64,000 nucleotides of DNA from Pseudolabrys sp. (GCA_026125895.1 JAHCKG010000014.1:54451-118450), one strand, 5' to 3'; counted from the first letter of the stretch, positions 16,663 to 26,979 are shown. Notes: generated from the sequence alone by a model not told the origin. Numbers and translations: made by a program.

Positions 16663-19164
16663 CTACTGGTTGTTGTTGTTGGCGCTCAGCGACTGGCTGA
16701 CCGAGGTGCCACCCAGGGTGCGCAGGCTCAGTTGCAGCATGACCGTATGGTTGTTCTCGACGTTTCCACTGTACGTGTAGTTTGTAATGTAATTCACGGC
16801 CAAGATGAGGCAATCGTCGATATAACCGAGCCCCAGGCGCGTCTGGGAGAACTTCTTTTCGTTGATGTCGTAGAGGGCCGAACCGAGCACCACCCAGTTG
16901 GCGTCGATTTTATACTGCCCGGTGCCGAGGATGCCCTGGCGGCGGTCGAGGAAGCCGATCAGCGGCTGGGCGGCGTAGTCGCCGTACAGGACCGAAGCCG
17001 ACCAGCGATCGAAATTCGCCGTCGATTCCACCTCCAGCCGCTGCATGGCGAAGGAATCCTGGTCGAACCGGAAGCGCGAGCTGAACGTGTAGGTGCTGTT
17101 CGGCTGGTAGGACAGGCGGGCGACGTAATCCGAGCGCCGGGTATCGAGGCCGCTGTCGAGGCCGGTATTCGTCACGCCGCTGACGGCGAAGGAGTTCTGA
17201 CCGAAGAGGCTGTAGGACTGGCCAAACAGCGCGTTGATAAAGCCGCCCTTGTTGAATTGCGCGGTGTACTGAAGGCCGTAATTGGCCCGGCTGCCGCCTT
17301 CGACGCGGTCATAGCCGGAGAACTTGTCGACCTTGAACAGGTTGGAATCGTCGAAGATCAGGCTCTGCGCGTCTTCGTTCACCCACTTGCCGATCTGGCT
17401 TTCGTTCGGACGCAGAATGACCTGCGCGATCGGCTCGATCGTCTGCGTGCCCCACGAGCTCACATTGATGAAGGGGAAGCGGTATTCGAGACCGACCGTC
17501 GGCATGGCGCGGACGAGATCGGTGTTGCCCGGGGTGAGGTAGTTCGAGACGCTCGGGTCGTTGTTGACGTTCATCGAGCCGGCATCGACACGCACCGACG
17601 CGAAAGGCTTGAAGACCTGGCCGAGACCGTCGGTGATGCTGCGGCTCCAGTGCGCCTCCGAGGTGAAGCGATTGAAGTTGCCCGGCGCGCCGCGCAACAG
17701 GCAGTTGGCCGACGTCTTGGCGGCAGGATCCGCCGTGTTGCAGAGATTGCCGCCGCCGGTTCCGGCGGTCAGCGCCGTTTTCGTGATGGCGTCGAAGTTG
17801 GCCTGGGTGCGCGACAGGCTGGTGAAGTTGAAGTTGAAGCCGAGCTCGCCACCGACCACCGGGTGATCGACCGTGTACATGTAGTCGATCACCGGGTGGA
17901 CGACAGGGATCTGGGCCTGCGTGTCGGACTCGGACAGGCCGAGGTAGTAGATGCTGCGCGCGTCGAAGTAGCTGCGATTACCCTTGCCGGTCAGGTAGAG
18001 CTGCGACACGCCTTCGGTAACGCCGCTCTGCAGCGGATCGTTGATGCGGTAATGCGAGAGGCGCGGGTTGTAGTCCTGGATGAAGGACCTGTCCGACACC
18101 ATCAGCGCGTCCCAGCCCCAGGCCCATTTCTCGTTGATGGCGAAGCGGCCCGATGTCTCCAAGCTGCCGCGGTTATCGCGGTAGCCGGGCGTCGGGTTGC
18201 CGCTGCGCTGGAAGTAGCTCGGGTCGTTCTGATGAATGCCGGCGGCGCGGATCGAGTAGGCGCCGTTGATGAGGCGGTGACGGAATTCACCCTCCATCAG
18301 CAGGCCCTGCTTGGTCGTCATCATCGGCGCCAGGGTGAGGTCGTAGTTCGGTGCCAGCGCCCAGTAATACGGAATTTCGACGGCGGTGCCGTATTTCGAA
18401 CTGGTTGACACCGACGGCATCAGGAAGCCGGTCTTGCGCTTCACCGTCGGATCCGGCGCCGAGAAATAGGGCAGATACATCATCGGCATGCCGAAGAACT
18501 CGATCTTGGCATCCTCGAAATAGATCATCTTCTCGCCCTGATCATGGATGATCCGGGCGGCTTTCACCTGCCAGAGCGGCGGCTTCTTCGGGTTGTCCTT
18601 ACACGGTTCGCAGGCGGTGTAGACGCCGTTGTGGAATACCGTGTAGTTGCCCTTGGTTCGGTCGGCGCGGGCGGCGGCCATGCGGGTCCGGTCGGGCGTT
18701 TCCAGGCGCAGCGAGTCGACGAAGCCGTCGCGATAGTCGTCGGAAAGGTCCATGACCTCGCCGTTGGTCACCTTGCCGTCTTCTTCGGTCAGGCGGACGT
18801 TGCCTTCCGCGTGCAACCGCTTGGTCTTCTGGTCGTAGATGACCCGGTGCGCCTCGAGCGTCGAGCCGCCATAATAAATCTGCACGTTGCCGACGGCGGA
18901 GACGCGGTTGTTGGCGTAGTCGTAGTCGATCTCCGCGGCCTGGACGAGCATCTGCTTGTCGCCGGACTTGTCGCGCTCGATCGCCGCCCTCGACTTGGCG
19001 CGCGCCGGGGGCGGGGCGGGGAATTCGATGGTGGTTTGGGCATGCGCCGGCGACCACGAACCCACGCAGCTGGCGGCGGCGAGAACGAGGACTGTCAAAA
19101 TGCTGAGCGCGCCGCGGCGAAAGCGCCCCGGCGCTGGCGGACGCGTGCTGTTCAGCAGCGCCAT
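16663..19164 (-). CDS. lptD: LPS-assembly outer-membrane protein LptD
   Basis: An 833-residue outer-membrane protein that inserts lipopolysaccharide into the outer leaflet with LptE. A signal peptide ends PAHAQ (about residue 43); an OstA-type periplasmic domain (LVQAAEIDYDYANNRVSAVGNVQIYY, HAEGNVRLTEEDGKVTNGE) is followed by a large beta-barrel (FGMPMMYLPYFSAPDPTVKRKTGFLMP). Five Cys in the mature chain (CEPC, two in the extracellular-like insertion, one near the C-terminus) could form the disulphides known from E. coli LptD. Its start overlaps the lptG stop by one base (TGATG). Confidence 0.96.
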   Translation of the reverse strand: MALLNSTRPPAPGRFRRGALSILTVLVLAAASCVGSWSPAHAQTTIEFPAPPPARAKSRAAIERDKSGDKQMLVQAAEIDYDYANNRVSAVGNVQIYYGGSTLEAHRVIYDQKTKRLHAEGNVRLTEEDGKVTNGEVMDLSDDYRDGFVDSLRLETPDRTRMAAARADRTKGNYTVFHNGVYTACEPCKDNPKKPPLWQVKAARIIHDQGEKMIYFEDAKIEFFGMPMMYLPYFSAPDPTVKRKTGFLMPSVSTSSKYGTAVEIPYYWALAPNYDLTLAPMMTTKQGLLMEGEFRHRLINGAYSIRAAGIHQNDPSYFQRSGNPTPGYRDNRGSLETSGRFAINEKWAWGWDALMVSDRSFIQDYNPRLSHYRINDPLQSGVTEGVSQLYLTGKGNRSYFDARSIYYLGLSESDTQAQIPVVHPVIDYMYTVDHPVVGGELGFNFNFTSLSRTQANFDAITKTALTAGTGGGNLCNTADPAAKTSANCLLRGAPGNFNRFTSEAHWSRSITDGLGQVFKPFASVRVDAGSMNVNNDPSVSNYLTPGNTDLVRAMPTVGLEYRFPFINVSSWGTQTIEPIAQVILRPNESQIGKWVNEDAQSLIFDDSNLFKVDKFSGYDRVEGGSRANYGLQYTAQFNKGGFINALFGQSYSLFGQNSFAVSGVTNTGLDSGLDTRRSDYVARLSYQPNSTYTFSSRFRFDQDSFAMQRLEVESTANFDRWSASVLYGDYAAQPLIGFLDRRQGILGTGQYKIDANWVVLGSALYDINEKKFSQTRLGLGYIDDCLILAVNYITNYTYSGNVENNHTVMLQLSLRTLGGTSVSQSLSANNNNQ

Positions 19165-20258
19165 CAGCCGTCCTCCTGATACAACAACGCCACAAACCCC
19201 GTCAGGCCGCCGGCGAGCACAGGCAGCCAGGCCGCTGCCACAGGGTGCATCAGGTCGGCCTTACTCAGGTCCTCGGTCACCTTCTGCAGGATGTAAAGCA
19301 GAAAGCCGGCCGCAACGCCACTTAAAACCATCTTTTGGATGCCGCCGAACCGGAAAAAACGTAAACTGACGGCTGCCGCAAGGAAAACCATGGCCGCGAG
19401 AAAGAACGGCCGGGCGAGAAGCTTCTGGAACTGCAATCTATAGCCTGCTGCGACAAGTCCAGCGTGGTCCGCGATCTGGATATACAGAGGCAATTCCCAG
19501 AAAGGTACGGTTTCGGGGGTTGCGAAACTCTCGCGCACCTGTTCCGGGGTCAGGCTGGTCTTGAACCGGAAGTCGGGCAGGTCAACTGGCAAGGTCTGCA
19601 GTTCATAAACACGTGCTCGGGACAGGTGCCAGACGCCCGGCTCGAGAACGGCGGATTGCGCCTCGATCCGCTGTCGGAACTGGCCGGCGGGGTCGAAGGT
19701 AAAAACCGTAACTCCGACCAGCGACACGCCCTGGTCGCGGCTGGACTTGGCGTTAATGATGGCCTGGCCGCCCTCGGTCTTTTGGCTCAGCCAGAAAGGC
19801 CCGCCGCTCGGGGCGCCGGCGGTGTTCTGGCCGAACAATTCGGCCTCGAAGCGCTTGGAGCGCTCTTGCAGGATTGCCGCGACCGGGTTGTAGATCGTGG
19901 TTGCGGCGACGCCGAACAGGAAGGCGACGATCAGCGCCGGCGCGATGAACTGCCAAGCGGACATACCGGCGGCGCGCGCCACGACCAGTTCAAGCCGGCG
20001 CGACAGGTTCAGGTAGCAGGACATCGCGCCGATCAGGATGCAGAACGGCATGATGCGCTCGGCCACCTGCGGCACCCGGAACAGCGACGTCTTCGCCACC
20101 AGCACCGCCGACACGTTCGGGATGTCTGAGGCGCGCCGCATCAGTTCGATGTAATCGAGCAGCGCCACCAAGAGGAGGATGCCGAAGAACACCATGAGCA
20201 CGGTGTTGAGGAAGCGCATTCCGAAGTAGCGCGCCAATGTGCCGCCGACGACGCTCAT
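19164..20258 (-). CDS. lptG: LPS export ABC transporter permease LptG
   Basis: Start at 20258 (MSVVGGTLARYFGMRFLNTVLMVFF), overlapping the lptF stop by 4 nt (ATGA). The 364-residue permease has three N-terminal and three C-terminal membrane segments around a periplasmic beta-jellyroll, as in YjgP/YjgQ proteins. With LptF and LptB (not in this window) it extracts LPS from the inner membrane. The order F-G-D is unusual in E. coli but normal in alphaproteobacteria. Confidence 0.94.
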   Translation of the reverse strand: MSVVGGTLARYFGMRFLNTVLMVFFGILLLVALLDYIELMRRASDIPNVSAVLVAKTSLFRVPQVAERIMPFCILIGAMSCYLNLSRRLELVVARAAGMSAWQFIAPALIVAFLFGVAATTIYNPVAAILQERSKRFEAELFGQNTAGAPSGGPFWLSQKTEGGQAIINAKSSRDQGVSLVGVTVFTFDPAGQFRQRIEAQSAVLEPGVWHLSRARVYELQTLPVDLPDFRFKTSLTPEQVRESFATPETVPFWELPLYIQIADHAGLVAAGYRLQFQKLLARPFFLAAMVFLAAAVSLRFFRFGGIQKMVLSGVAAGFLLYILQKVTEDLSKADLMHPVAAAWLPVLAGGLTGFVALLYQEDG

Positions 20259-21424
20259 GATGCGGTTGCGCCTTGCGTGAGGCGTTCGAATCGGGCGACG
20301 GCCGCGGCGATCCATTCGTTGAGAATGGCGGGCGGCTCGATGATGAGCCCGCGGTGGATGACATAGACACCGCCGCCGATCGCGAAAGCGGCGGCGACGT
20401 ATTGCAGCACCAGCATCCACGGCGCGTTGGCGCCGAACACTGTCGAGGCAAAGCCGATCAGCCGCAGCAGGGCGACGCCGCCGATGGCGCCCAGCATCGA
20501 CATGGTCCGGCTTTGTCGCGTCGTGCGCGGCGCGCCGAGATAGGCAAAAGCGATGACGACAAAAGCGATCGGGTAAAGCGGGGCAATCAGCCGGTCATGC
20601 AATTCGGCGCGAAACTGGCCCGGCTGCTCGACATAGGACGGGTCTTTCGGGTCCGGGAACAGAAGCTGCCAAAGGTAGCGCTCGCGAATGGAATATTTCA
20701 CCGCCTGCGGGCCGGCTGAGAACTGCGACAGGTCAAAAGCGTAGCGGTCGAAAACGACCATCGCCGGATCCTTCTTGGTGACCTGCTGGCGCTGGACCAC
20801 GCCGTTCTGCAGAACCAGAAAGGTGCCGTTGTCGTTGTCGACGAGTTCGCCGCGCTCCGACACGACCGTCATGCGTTCGTTCGGATTGCGTCGGTCGTCG
20901 AGGAAAATGCCGACCAACTGGCCGTTGGGGCGCCGCTCGCGGATGTGGATGGTGACGCCGGATTCGACCGCGGTGAAGCGGCCGGGCTGGACGATCGTGC
21001 TCACCACATTGGCGCGCACCTCGGTGAGCCAGTCGCGCAGCATGCGCAGCCCCTTCGGCGCGAAATAGGCGCTGATCGCCAGGACGATGATCGAAACCAC
21101 GATCGCAACCGACATGAACGCGCGGAACAGGATCCACGGCGACATGCCGGCGGCGTTCATGACGATGATTTCGGAGTCGGTCGACAGCTTGTTGAGGACG
21201 TGCGCGGTGGCGATCAGCAGCGCGATCGGCGCGATCACCAGAACGAGGAGGGGCACGATCAAGCCGGTGATGCCGACGAAAACCAGGATGGTCTGGCCCT
21301 GGCTAGTCATGATGTCGATGTCGCGCAAGGCCTGCGTGACCCAGATCACCGCCGTCAGGCTGATCAGGACCAGCGCGAACGCACCGAATGTGGTGCGGAA
21401 AATGTACCGGTTGATGGAGCCCAT
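20255..21424 (-). CDS. lptF: LPS export ABC transporter permease LptF
   Basis: A 389-residue YjgP/YjgQ-family permease starting MGSINRYIFRTTFGAFALVLISLTAVIWVTQ. Six membrane segments flank a periplasmic domain (about 135-270). It partners with LptG and is the first gene of the lptF-lptG-lptD-surA-pdxA-rsmA operon, divergent from pepA across a 368-nt spacer, the conserved pepA/lptF arrangement of many proteobacteria. Confidence 0.94.
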   Translation of the reverse strand: MGSINRYIFRTTFGAFALVLISLTAVIWVTQALRDIDIMTSQGQTILVFVGITGLIVPLLVLVIAPIALLIATAHVLNKLSTDSEIIVMNAAGMSPWILFRAFMSVAIVVSIIVLAISAYFAPKGLRMLRDWLTEVRANVVSTIVQPGRFTAVESGVTIHIRERRPNGQLVGIFLDDRRNPNERMTVVSERGELVDNDNGTFLVLQNGVVQRQQVTKKDPAMVVFDRYAFDLSQFSAGPQAVKYSIRERYLWQLLFPDPKDPSYVEQPGQFRAELHDRLIAPLYPIAFVVIAFAYLGAPRTTRQSRTMSMLGAIGGVALLRLIGFASTVFGANAPWMLVLQYVAAAFAIGGGVYVIHRGLIIEPPAILNEWIAAAVARFERLTQGATAS

Positions 21425-21792
21425 GGCGTGCAGTCGATCCCCGTACCGGTCTCAAGTCCCTTGCGACCGGCACCCACCGTAACGTCGCGAGCAAAAGCTA
21501 ACCCATCCCCACCGGTTAACCTTGTTCGCGGCACAAAATGGCTCCCCCAAGGCAAAGCCATTGATCATGCCCAACAAATGGTAAACGGCGCGGCGGCTCC
21601 TGACGAGCGGAACCAAGCCTTTTGGGGACGATTCTGGCAAGAACATAAGGGCGTTTTTACGGGCTCGGGCGGGCTTGTTCGGGGCCTGTGAAAAGCCGCT
21701 GCGCCGCGGCATCCCGGGGCTTTGCAGGAGCGGCTCCAGCGGCGCATATGGGTGGAATCCCGCCGCATCCCGAAAGACAGGACCCTCCGCCA
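21425..21792. other. Divergent control region lptF / pepA (368 nt)
   Basis: No gene is supported; ORFs here lack family similarity and continue the pepA frame upstream. The stretch must hold promoters for the six-gene Lpt operon (minus) and for pepA-holC (plus). AGGA about 9 nt before the pepA ATG is the only clear signal. No convincing -35/-10 pairs or long palindromes were identified. Confidence 0.5.
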
Positions 21793-23316
21793 ATGGCCAA
21801 TGCCCCCAAGATCGCCTTCACTAGCGTCGCGCCCGGGAAAGCGACCGGCACTTTGGTCGTTTTCTGCGACGACGGGGTCAAGTTCGGGGCTTCGGCCGAA
21901 CAGATGCTGAGGCCGGCCGCCGGGCTGCTGGCCCGGGCGGCCAAAGCCGAGCGCTTCAACGGCAAGGCCGGGACGGCGCTGGAACTGCTGGTGCCGGATG
22001 GGCTTAAGGCGGATCGCCTGGTCGTCATCGGCGCCGGCAAGGCCGCCGGCCGCACGCAGCAGGATTGGGTCAAGCTGGGCGGCGCGGCCTTGGGCAAGCT
22101 GCCGAAGACCGGCGACGCGGTCGTGGTCGCCGACCTGCCGCCGGCCGGCAAAGGAGGCGGCAAGGGAGAGGACATGAGCGGGGCGCAGGCCGCCGATCTT
22201 GCCCAGGGGGTGATGCTCCGGGCCTATGCCTTCGACCGCTACAAGACCCGGCGCAAGCCGGACGAGGAACCTGCCGGCGCGCGCAATGTCACGATCGTCA
22301 CCGCCGACGTGAGCGGCGCGCGCAAGGCCTTCGCCGAACGCGAGGCCATCGCCGGGGGCGTGCTGATGGCGCGCGACCTCGTCAACGAGCCGCCGAACGT
22401 CCTTTACCCGGAGGAGTTCGCCCGCCGCACCCTGGCGCTCAAGAAGGCCGGCTGCGCGGTCGAGATCCTGAACATGGCGGCGCTGAAAAAACTCGGCATG
22501 GGCGCTCTTCTCGGCGTCGGCCAAGGCTCGGCGCACGAGAGCCGTGTGGTGGTGATGCGCTGGAACGGCGGCAAGAAGGGCGAGGCGCCGGTGGCCTTCA
22601 TCGGCAAGGGCGTCTGCTTCGACACCGGCGGCATCTCGATCAAGCCGGCGGCCGGCATGGAGGACATGAAGGGCGATATGGCGGGCGCCGCCTGCGTCGT
22701 CGGTTTGATGCAGGCGCTGGCGGCGCGCAAGGCCAAGGTCAACGCCGTCGGCGTCATCGGCCTCGTCGAGAACATGCCGGACGGCAATGCGCAGCGCCCC
22801 GGCGACATCGTCAAGTCGATGTCGGGCCAGACCATCGAGATCATCAACACCGACGCGGAAGGCCGCCTCGTTCTCGGCGACGTGCTCTGGTACACCAAGG
22901 AGAAATACAAGCCGAAATTCATGGTCAATCTGGCGACGCTCACCGGCGCTATCGTGGTCGCGTTGGGCCACGAATATGCCGGACTGTTCTCCAACAGTGA
23001 CGAATTGAGCGAGCGGCTGACGAAATCCGGCGAGGCGACGGGCGAAACAGTGTGGCGCATGCCGCTCAGTCCGGCCTACGACAAGATGATCGATTCCAGG
23101 TTCGCCGACATGAAGAACACCGGCGGTTCGCGCTACGGCGGCGCGATCACCGCAGCGCAGTTCCTGCAGCGCTTCGTCGACAAGACGCCTTGGGCGCATC
23201 TCGACATCGCCGGCACCGGCATGGACTCGCGGCAGAACGAGATCAACAAGAGCTGGGCCTCGGGTTGGGGCGTTCGGTTGCTCGACCGCCTGGTGGCGGA
23301 TCATTACGAAAGCTGA
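21793..23316 (+). CDS. pepA: Cytosol (leucyl) aminopeptidase
   Basis: Start at 21793 ([15 protein letters not shown]), preceded by AGGA. The 507-residue M17 metallopeptidase removes N-terminal residues from peptides using two Zn/Mn ions. Active-site blocks: [41 protein letters not shown] and the signature [12 protein letters not shown], all with expected Asp/Glu/Lys/Arg. Length is canonical. In E. coli PepA also binds DNA in Xer recombination; no evidence here. It is 14 nt before holC, the usual partner. Confidence 0.97.
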   Translation: MANAPKIAFTSVAPGKATGTLVVFCDDGVKFGASAEQMLRPAAGLLARAAKAERFNGKAGTALELLVPDGLKADRLVVIGAGKAAGRTQQDWVKLGGAALGKLPKTGDAVVVADLPPAGKGGGKGEDMSGAQAADLAQGVMLRAYAFDRYKTRRKPDEEPAGARNVTIVTADVSGARKAFAEREAIAGGVLMARDLVNEPPNVLYPEEFARRTLALKKAGCAVEILNMAALKKLGMGALLGVGQGSAHESRVVVMRWNGGKKGEAPVAFIGKGVCFDTGGISIKPAAGMEDMKGDMAGAACVVGLMQALAARKAKVNAVGVIGLVENMPDGNAQRPGDIVKSMSGQTIEIINTDAEGRLVLGDVLWYTKEKYKPKFMVNLATLTGAIVVALGHEYAGLFSNSDELSERLTKSGEATGETVWRMPLSPAYDKMIDSRFADMKNTGGSRYGGAITAAQFLQRFVDKTPWAHLDIAGTGMDSRQNEINKSWASGWGVRLLDRLVADHYES

Positions 23317-23330
23317 AGATCGCGGATCGG

Positions 23331-23783
23331 ATGACCGAAGTTCTGTTCTATCACCTGCAGGGCCAGAAGCTCGAAGGCGTGCTGACGCCGCTGATCGAGA
23401 AGTCGGTCGAGCGCGGCTGGCGTGTCGCGGTGCAGGGCAATGACGAAGAGCGCATCGAGGCGCTCGACTCGCATCTGTGGACTTATCGCGAGGATGGTTT
23501 CCTGCCGCACGGTACATGGCGTGAAGCGGAGGCTGCGCAGCAACCAGTGCTTCTGACGGTCAACGGCACCAATCCGAACGCGGCGACGGTACGCTTCCTG
23601 ATCGACGGCGCGGGACTTCCCGACGACGCCGAGGCCTATCAACGCATCGTGCTGGTGTTCGACGGCGACAACGACGAGGCGGTGGCGCAGGCGCGCGGCT
23701 TCTGGACCGAGGCCAAGGCCAAGGGCTTTGACGCCACCTATTGGCAGCCGGATGACAACGGCCGCTGGGTCAAGAAGGCCTGA
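23331..23783 (+). CDS. holC: DNA polymerase III chi subunit
   Basis: A 150-residue HolC starting MTEVLFYHLQGQKLEGVLTPLIEKSVERGW, with LWTYREDGFLPHG and DGDNDEAVAQAR typical of the family. Chi links the clamp loader to single-strand binding protein at the fork. The pepA-holC pairing is conserved in proteobacteria. The gene starts 14 nt after pepA and is almost certainly cotranscribed. Confidence 0.93.
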   Translation: MTEVLFYHLQGQKLEGVLTPLIEKSVERGWRVAVQGNDEERIEALDSHLWTYREDGFLPHGTWREAEAAQQPVLLTVNGTNPNAATVRFLIDGAGLPDDAEAYQRIVLVFDGDNDEAVAQARGFWTEAKAKGFDATYWQPDDNGRWVKKA

Positions 23784-23928
23784 TCGTCGGGCGGCCAAAT
23801 GGCCGACAGCTCGGCCAATGGCCGAGCAAGGCGCGCCGAAATGAGGCTTGCCTTGTTCTGCGCCATTGTGATGACGCAAAATAGGTCTTAGGGACAACGT
23901 GATAGGACAGCGCGGGGGAGAAACCGCT

Positions 23929-24525
23929 TTGGCGCAGTGCGACTTCAACTGGAAGAAACTGCCGGCCGCAGGGCTGCTGGCGCTCAGCGTGGCCGGCTGC
24001 TCTGGCATGGCCGACACCTTCAAATCCGACGCCGGCTGGTTCTCCAAGCCGTTCACCAGCGTGCTGTCGCGGGAGGACGGTTCCGGAACGATGGGCCAGA
24101 AGGAGTTCTCCCTCGGCCCGACCGGCCCTGTGGGGCCTGAGGAACTGGTCAACGCCGACGGCTCCTGCGCGCCTGCCGCGGTCGAAATTCCGGCGTCGGC
24201 CAGCGCGGCATCGCCGCAGGCAAGTGCCGCTGCGGCGATGCCCGCATCCAGCGCCGCCGACGCCCCGCCACCGGTACTCGGCGGCATCGCGCTCGGCATG
24301 ACGGAGTGCCAGGCGGTGCGCCGCGCCGGTACGCCGAGCAATGTCGCGATCGGCGCCGGCGACAACAATGCCCGCAAGGTCGTTCTGACCTATCTCAGCG
24401 GCACCTGGCCCGGCGTTTATACGTTCGACTCCGGCCGCCTCAAGGTGATCGACGAGGTGCCGCAAGCGCAGAAGCCGGCCCGCAAACCGGTCGCCAAGAA
24501 AAGAGCGCCCGCCAAGCGGAGCTAA
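23929..24525 (+). CDS. Predicted lipoprotein, possible BamE/SmpA-like fold
   Basis: The preferred start is TTG at 23929, with GGGGAG 8 nt before; a GTG at 23899 gives 10 extra residues. The N-terminus MAQCDFNWKKLPAAGLLALSVAGC carries a lipobox (VAGC). A low-complexity Ala/Ser/Pro segment follows, then a C-terminal domain (GGIALGMTECQAVRRAGTPSNV ... WPGVYTFDSGRLKVIDEVP) that resembles the small BamE/SmpA-type domains with their GMT...V...G.P pattern, and a Lys/Arg/Pro tail. Outer-membrane or inner-membrane lipoprotein; function inferred only from the fold impression. Conserved type in Bradyrhizobium-like genomes. Confidence 0.7.
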   Translation: MAQCDFNWKKLPAAGLLALSVAGCSGMADTFKSDAGWFSKPFTSVLSREDGSGTMGQKEFSLGPTGPVGPEELVNADGSCAPAAVEIPASASAASPQASAAAAMPASSAADAPPPVLGGIALGMTECQAVRRAGTPSNVAIGAGDNNARKVVLTYLSGTWPGVYTFDSGRLKVIDEVPQAQKPARKPVAKKRAPAKRS

Positions 24526-24536
24526 CACTCCTCGCG

Positions 24537-26405
24537 TTACGCGGTCTCGAGCGCGCTCGAGGCCGCGAGCCATTCCTCTTCGGCCTTGGCAATCGCCTCG
24601 ACGACCTGGGCGCGCGTCTTCGACAATTCCGCCGCCCGCGCCGGATCTTTCACGAACAATTCGCCGTCACTCAGCGTCTTGTCGAGCTTGGCGAGTTGCT
24701 TGTTGAACTGCTCGATTTCCGCCTCGGCTTTCTGGATCTTCTTGCGCAGCGGCGCCGTCTCCGCGCGTTTTTCGGCGGCGGCGCGGCGCGCTTCGGCCGG
24801 ATCGACGCGCGGCGCTGCTTTCGCGACGCTGGCGGGCTTGCCTTCCGACAGAATGAAACGGTGATAGTCGTCGAGATCGCCGTCGAACGGTTTGACGCCG
24901 CCGTTCGACACCAGCCACAGCCGATCGACGGTTGCCTCGAGCAGATAGCGGTCGTGCGACACCAGGATCACGGCGCCGGGGAAATCGTTGATAGCCTCGA
25001 TCAGCGCACCGCGGCTGTCGATGTCGAGATGGTTCGTCGGCTCGTCGAGAATGATGAGGTGCGGCGCATTGAAGGTGGCGAGGCCGAGCATCAGCCGTGC
25101 TTTCTCGCCGCCGGACAGTTTCTCGACCTTGGTGTTTCCGGCATCGCCTGAGAAGCCGATGGCGCCGACGCGGCCGCGGATGCGCGCTTCGGGCTGGTCC
25201 GGCATCAGCCGGCGCACGTGATCGTAGGGGCTGTCCTGCAGATCGAGCTCATCGACCTGATGTTGCGCGAAATAGCCGACCTTGAGCGCCGCCGCGCGCG
25301 TCACCGTGCCGCGCTCGGGCTTGAGCCGGTCGGCCAGCAGCTTCACCAGCGTCGATTTGCCGTTGCCGTTGGCCCCTAACAGCGCGATGCGGTCGTCATT
25401 GTCGATGCGGAGCGACACATGCGTCAGCACCGGGTGGCCGGGCTCGTAACCGACCGCGACATTGTCGGTGGCGATGATCGGCGGCGACAACAGCTTGTCG
25501 GGAGCCGGGATGTTGATCGGCCGCACGTCATCGGTCACCAGCGAGACGATGGGCTGCATCTTCGCCAGCATCTTGATGCGTGATTGCGCCTGGCGCGCCT
25601 TGGTGGCCTTGGCGCGGAAGCGATCGACAAAGGCCTGTAAATGCGCGCGCTGCGCTTCCTGCTTCTTGATCAGCTTCTGGTCGAGCGCGAGCCGTTCGCT
25701 GCGCAGCTTCTCGTAGTCGGAATAGCCACCTTTGTAGAGCGTGAGCTTCTTGGCCTCGAGCGCGAGGATCTGGTTGACCGAATTGTCCAGGAGGTCGCGA
25801 TCGTGGCTGACGACGATCATGGTGTGCGGATAGCGCGCGAGATGATCCTGCAGCCACAACGTGCCTTCGAGGTCGAGATAGTTGGTCGGTTCGTCGAGCA
25901 GCAGGAGATCGGGCTCGGCGAACAAGGTGGCGGCGAGTGCGACGCGCATGCGCCAGCCGCCGGAGAACTCGGTGCACGGCCGCTGCTGGTCCGCTGCCGA
26001 GAAGCCGAGGCCGGACAGGATGGCGGCGGCGCGGGCAGGGGCCGCATGCGCGCCGATGTCGGCGAGCCGCGACTGGATCTCGGCGATGCGGTGCGGATCT
26101 GTGGCGCTCTCGGCCTCGGCGAGGAGGTCGGTGCGCTCGCTCGGCGCCTTGAGGACGACCTCGAGCAGGCTCTCCGGGCCGTTCGGCGCTTCCTGGGCGA
26201 GGCGGCCGATGCGCCAGCGCGGCGGCAGCTCGATCGAGCCGGTTTCGGCGCCCATTTGCCCGGTGATGACGTTGAACAGCGTCGATTTGCCGGTGCCGTT
26301 GCGGCCGATCAGGCCGACGCGCGCGCCCGGCGTGATGCGGGCGCTGGCGTCCTCCAGAAGCGTGCGCCCGGCAATACGGACGGTGAGGTCGTCGATGATC
26401 AACAT
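24537..26405 (-). CDS. ABC-F family ATPase (Uup/YheS-like)
   Basis: Start at 26405 (MLIIDDLTVRIAGRTLLEDASARI), 622 residues. Two ABC domains in one chain without membrane segments: Walker A GRNGTGKST and GANGNGKST, signature SGGW and LSGGEKARL, Walker B LLLLDEPTNYLD and LIILDEPTNHLD, joined by the Lys/Arg/Gln-rich linker typical of ABC-F. The C-terminal ~90 residues form a coiled coil like that of Uup. ABC-F proteins act on ribosomes; whether this one is Uup, YheS or Ettan-like is not decided. Convergent with the lipoprotein gene, 11 nt apart. Confidence 0.92.
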   Translation of the reverse strand: MLIIDDLTVRIAGRTLLEDASARITPGARVGLIGRNGTGKSTLFNVITGQMGAETGSIELPPRWRIGRLAQEAPNGPESLLEVVLKAPSERTDLLAEAESATDPHRIAEIQSRLADIGAHAAPARAAAILSGLGFSAADQQRPCTEFSGGWRMRVALAATLFAEPDLLLLDEPTNYLDLEGTLWLQDHLARYPHTMIVVSHDRDLLDNSVNQILALEAKKLTLYKGGYSDYEKLRSERLALDQKLIKKQEAQRAHLQAFVDRFRAKATKARQAQSRIKMLAKMQPIVSLVTDDVRPINIPAPDKLLSPPIIATDNVAVGYEPGHPVLTHVSLRIDNDDRIALLGANGNGKSTLVKLLADRLKPERGTVTRAAALKVGYFAQHQVDELDLQDSPYDHVRRLMPDQPEARIRGRVGAIGFSGDAGNTKVEKLSGGEKARLMLGLATFNAPHLIILDEPTNHLDIDSRGALIEAINDFPGAVILVSHDRYLLEATVDRLWLVSNGGVKPFDGDLDDYHRFILSEGKPASVAKAAPRVDPAEARRAAAEKRAETAPLRKKIQKAEAEIEQFNKQLAKLDKTLSDGELFVKDPARAAELSKTRAQVVEAIAKAEEEWLAASSALETA

Positions 26406-26451
26406 GGGCGCTATGTGGCCGAGGAGCCCGCGCGGCGCAATAGCCCGTGCT

Positions 26452-26979
26452 TCAGCGGATCCCGCCCAATCCGACCCCGCTTTCGCGCTGATAGGCGACA
26501 AGGTCGAAGCCCGGCGTCGCCTCGTTGCCGACGATCGCCGTGAGCAGCGCGTGCGCCTGTCCGCGATGGTGGGTCTGGTGGTTGAAGAAATGATCGAGCG
26601 TCGGCGCCAGCGGCTGCTCGATGGTGCGAACCGGGGTCGTCATCGTGCGGTAGCGCAGCAGTCCAGTCAGTTTTTCCTGATCGAGACCGTCTATGTAGCG
26701 ATTGATAAGAACGTCTTGCGAGCGCCGGGCGGATCGCAAATCCTCGAAGTTGTCATGCAGGATCGTATCGAGACTCGGCGGCGCCTCGCCAACACCGGTA
26801 AAGCGCCGCATCCAGATGCGATCGGCGACCAGAATGTGGTTGAGGGTGCCGTGCAGCGACTTGAAGAAGGCGCCGCGGTCGCGGCGGTATTCCGCGTCGG
26901 GAACGCGCGCGACTGCGTCATAGAGCCGCTCGTTGCACCAGGCGTTGTAGCCCGCGAACATCTGGTAGCGCGATTTCAT
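26452..26979 (-). CDS. DinB family metal-binding protein
   Basis: Start at 26979 (MKSRYQMFAGYNAWCNERLYDAV), with AGGGA upstream, 175 residues. It has the DinB four-helix pattern with three His placed as metal ligands (HGTLNHILVADRIW, LDHFFNHQTHHRGQAHALL). DinB-family proteins include bacillithiol/mycothiol-dependent transferases, but alphaproteobacteria lack those thiols, so the substrate is unknown. It is followed at 46 nt by the ABC-F gene on the same strand and is divergent from ndk. Confidence 0.87.
   Translation of the reverse strand: MKSRYQMFAGYNAWCNERLYDAVARVPDAEYRRDRGAFFKSLHGTLNHILVADRIWMRRFTGVGEAPPSLDTILHDNFEDLRSARRSQDVLINRYIDGLDQEKLTGLLRYRTMTTPVRTIEQPLAPTLDHFFNHQTHHRGQAHALLTAIVGNEATPGFDLVAYQRESGVGLGGIR

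Noticed and set aside
16360-18408. 682-residue ORF on the plus strand opposite lptD
   Set aside because: It mirrors lptD codon by codon in GC-rich DNA; no family similarity, low-complexity composition.
21565-23517. 650-residue minus-strand ORF opposite pepA
   Set aside because: Antisense shadow of pepA with Arg/His/Asp-rich, domain-free sequence.
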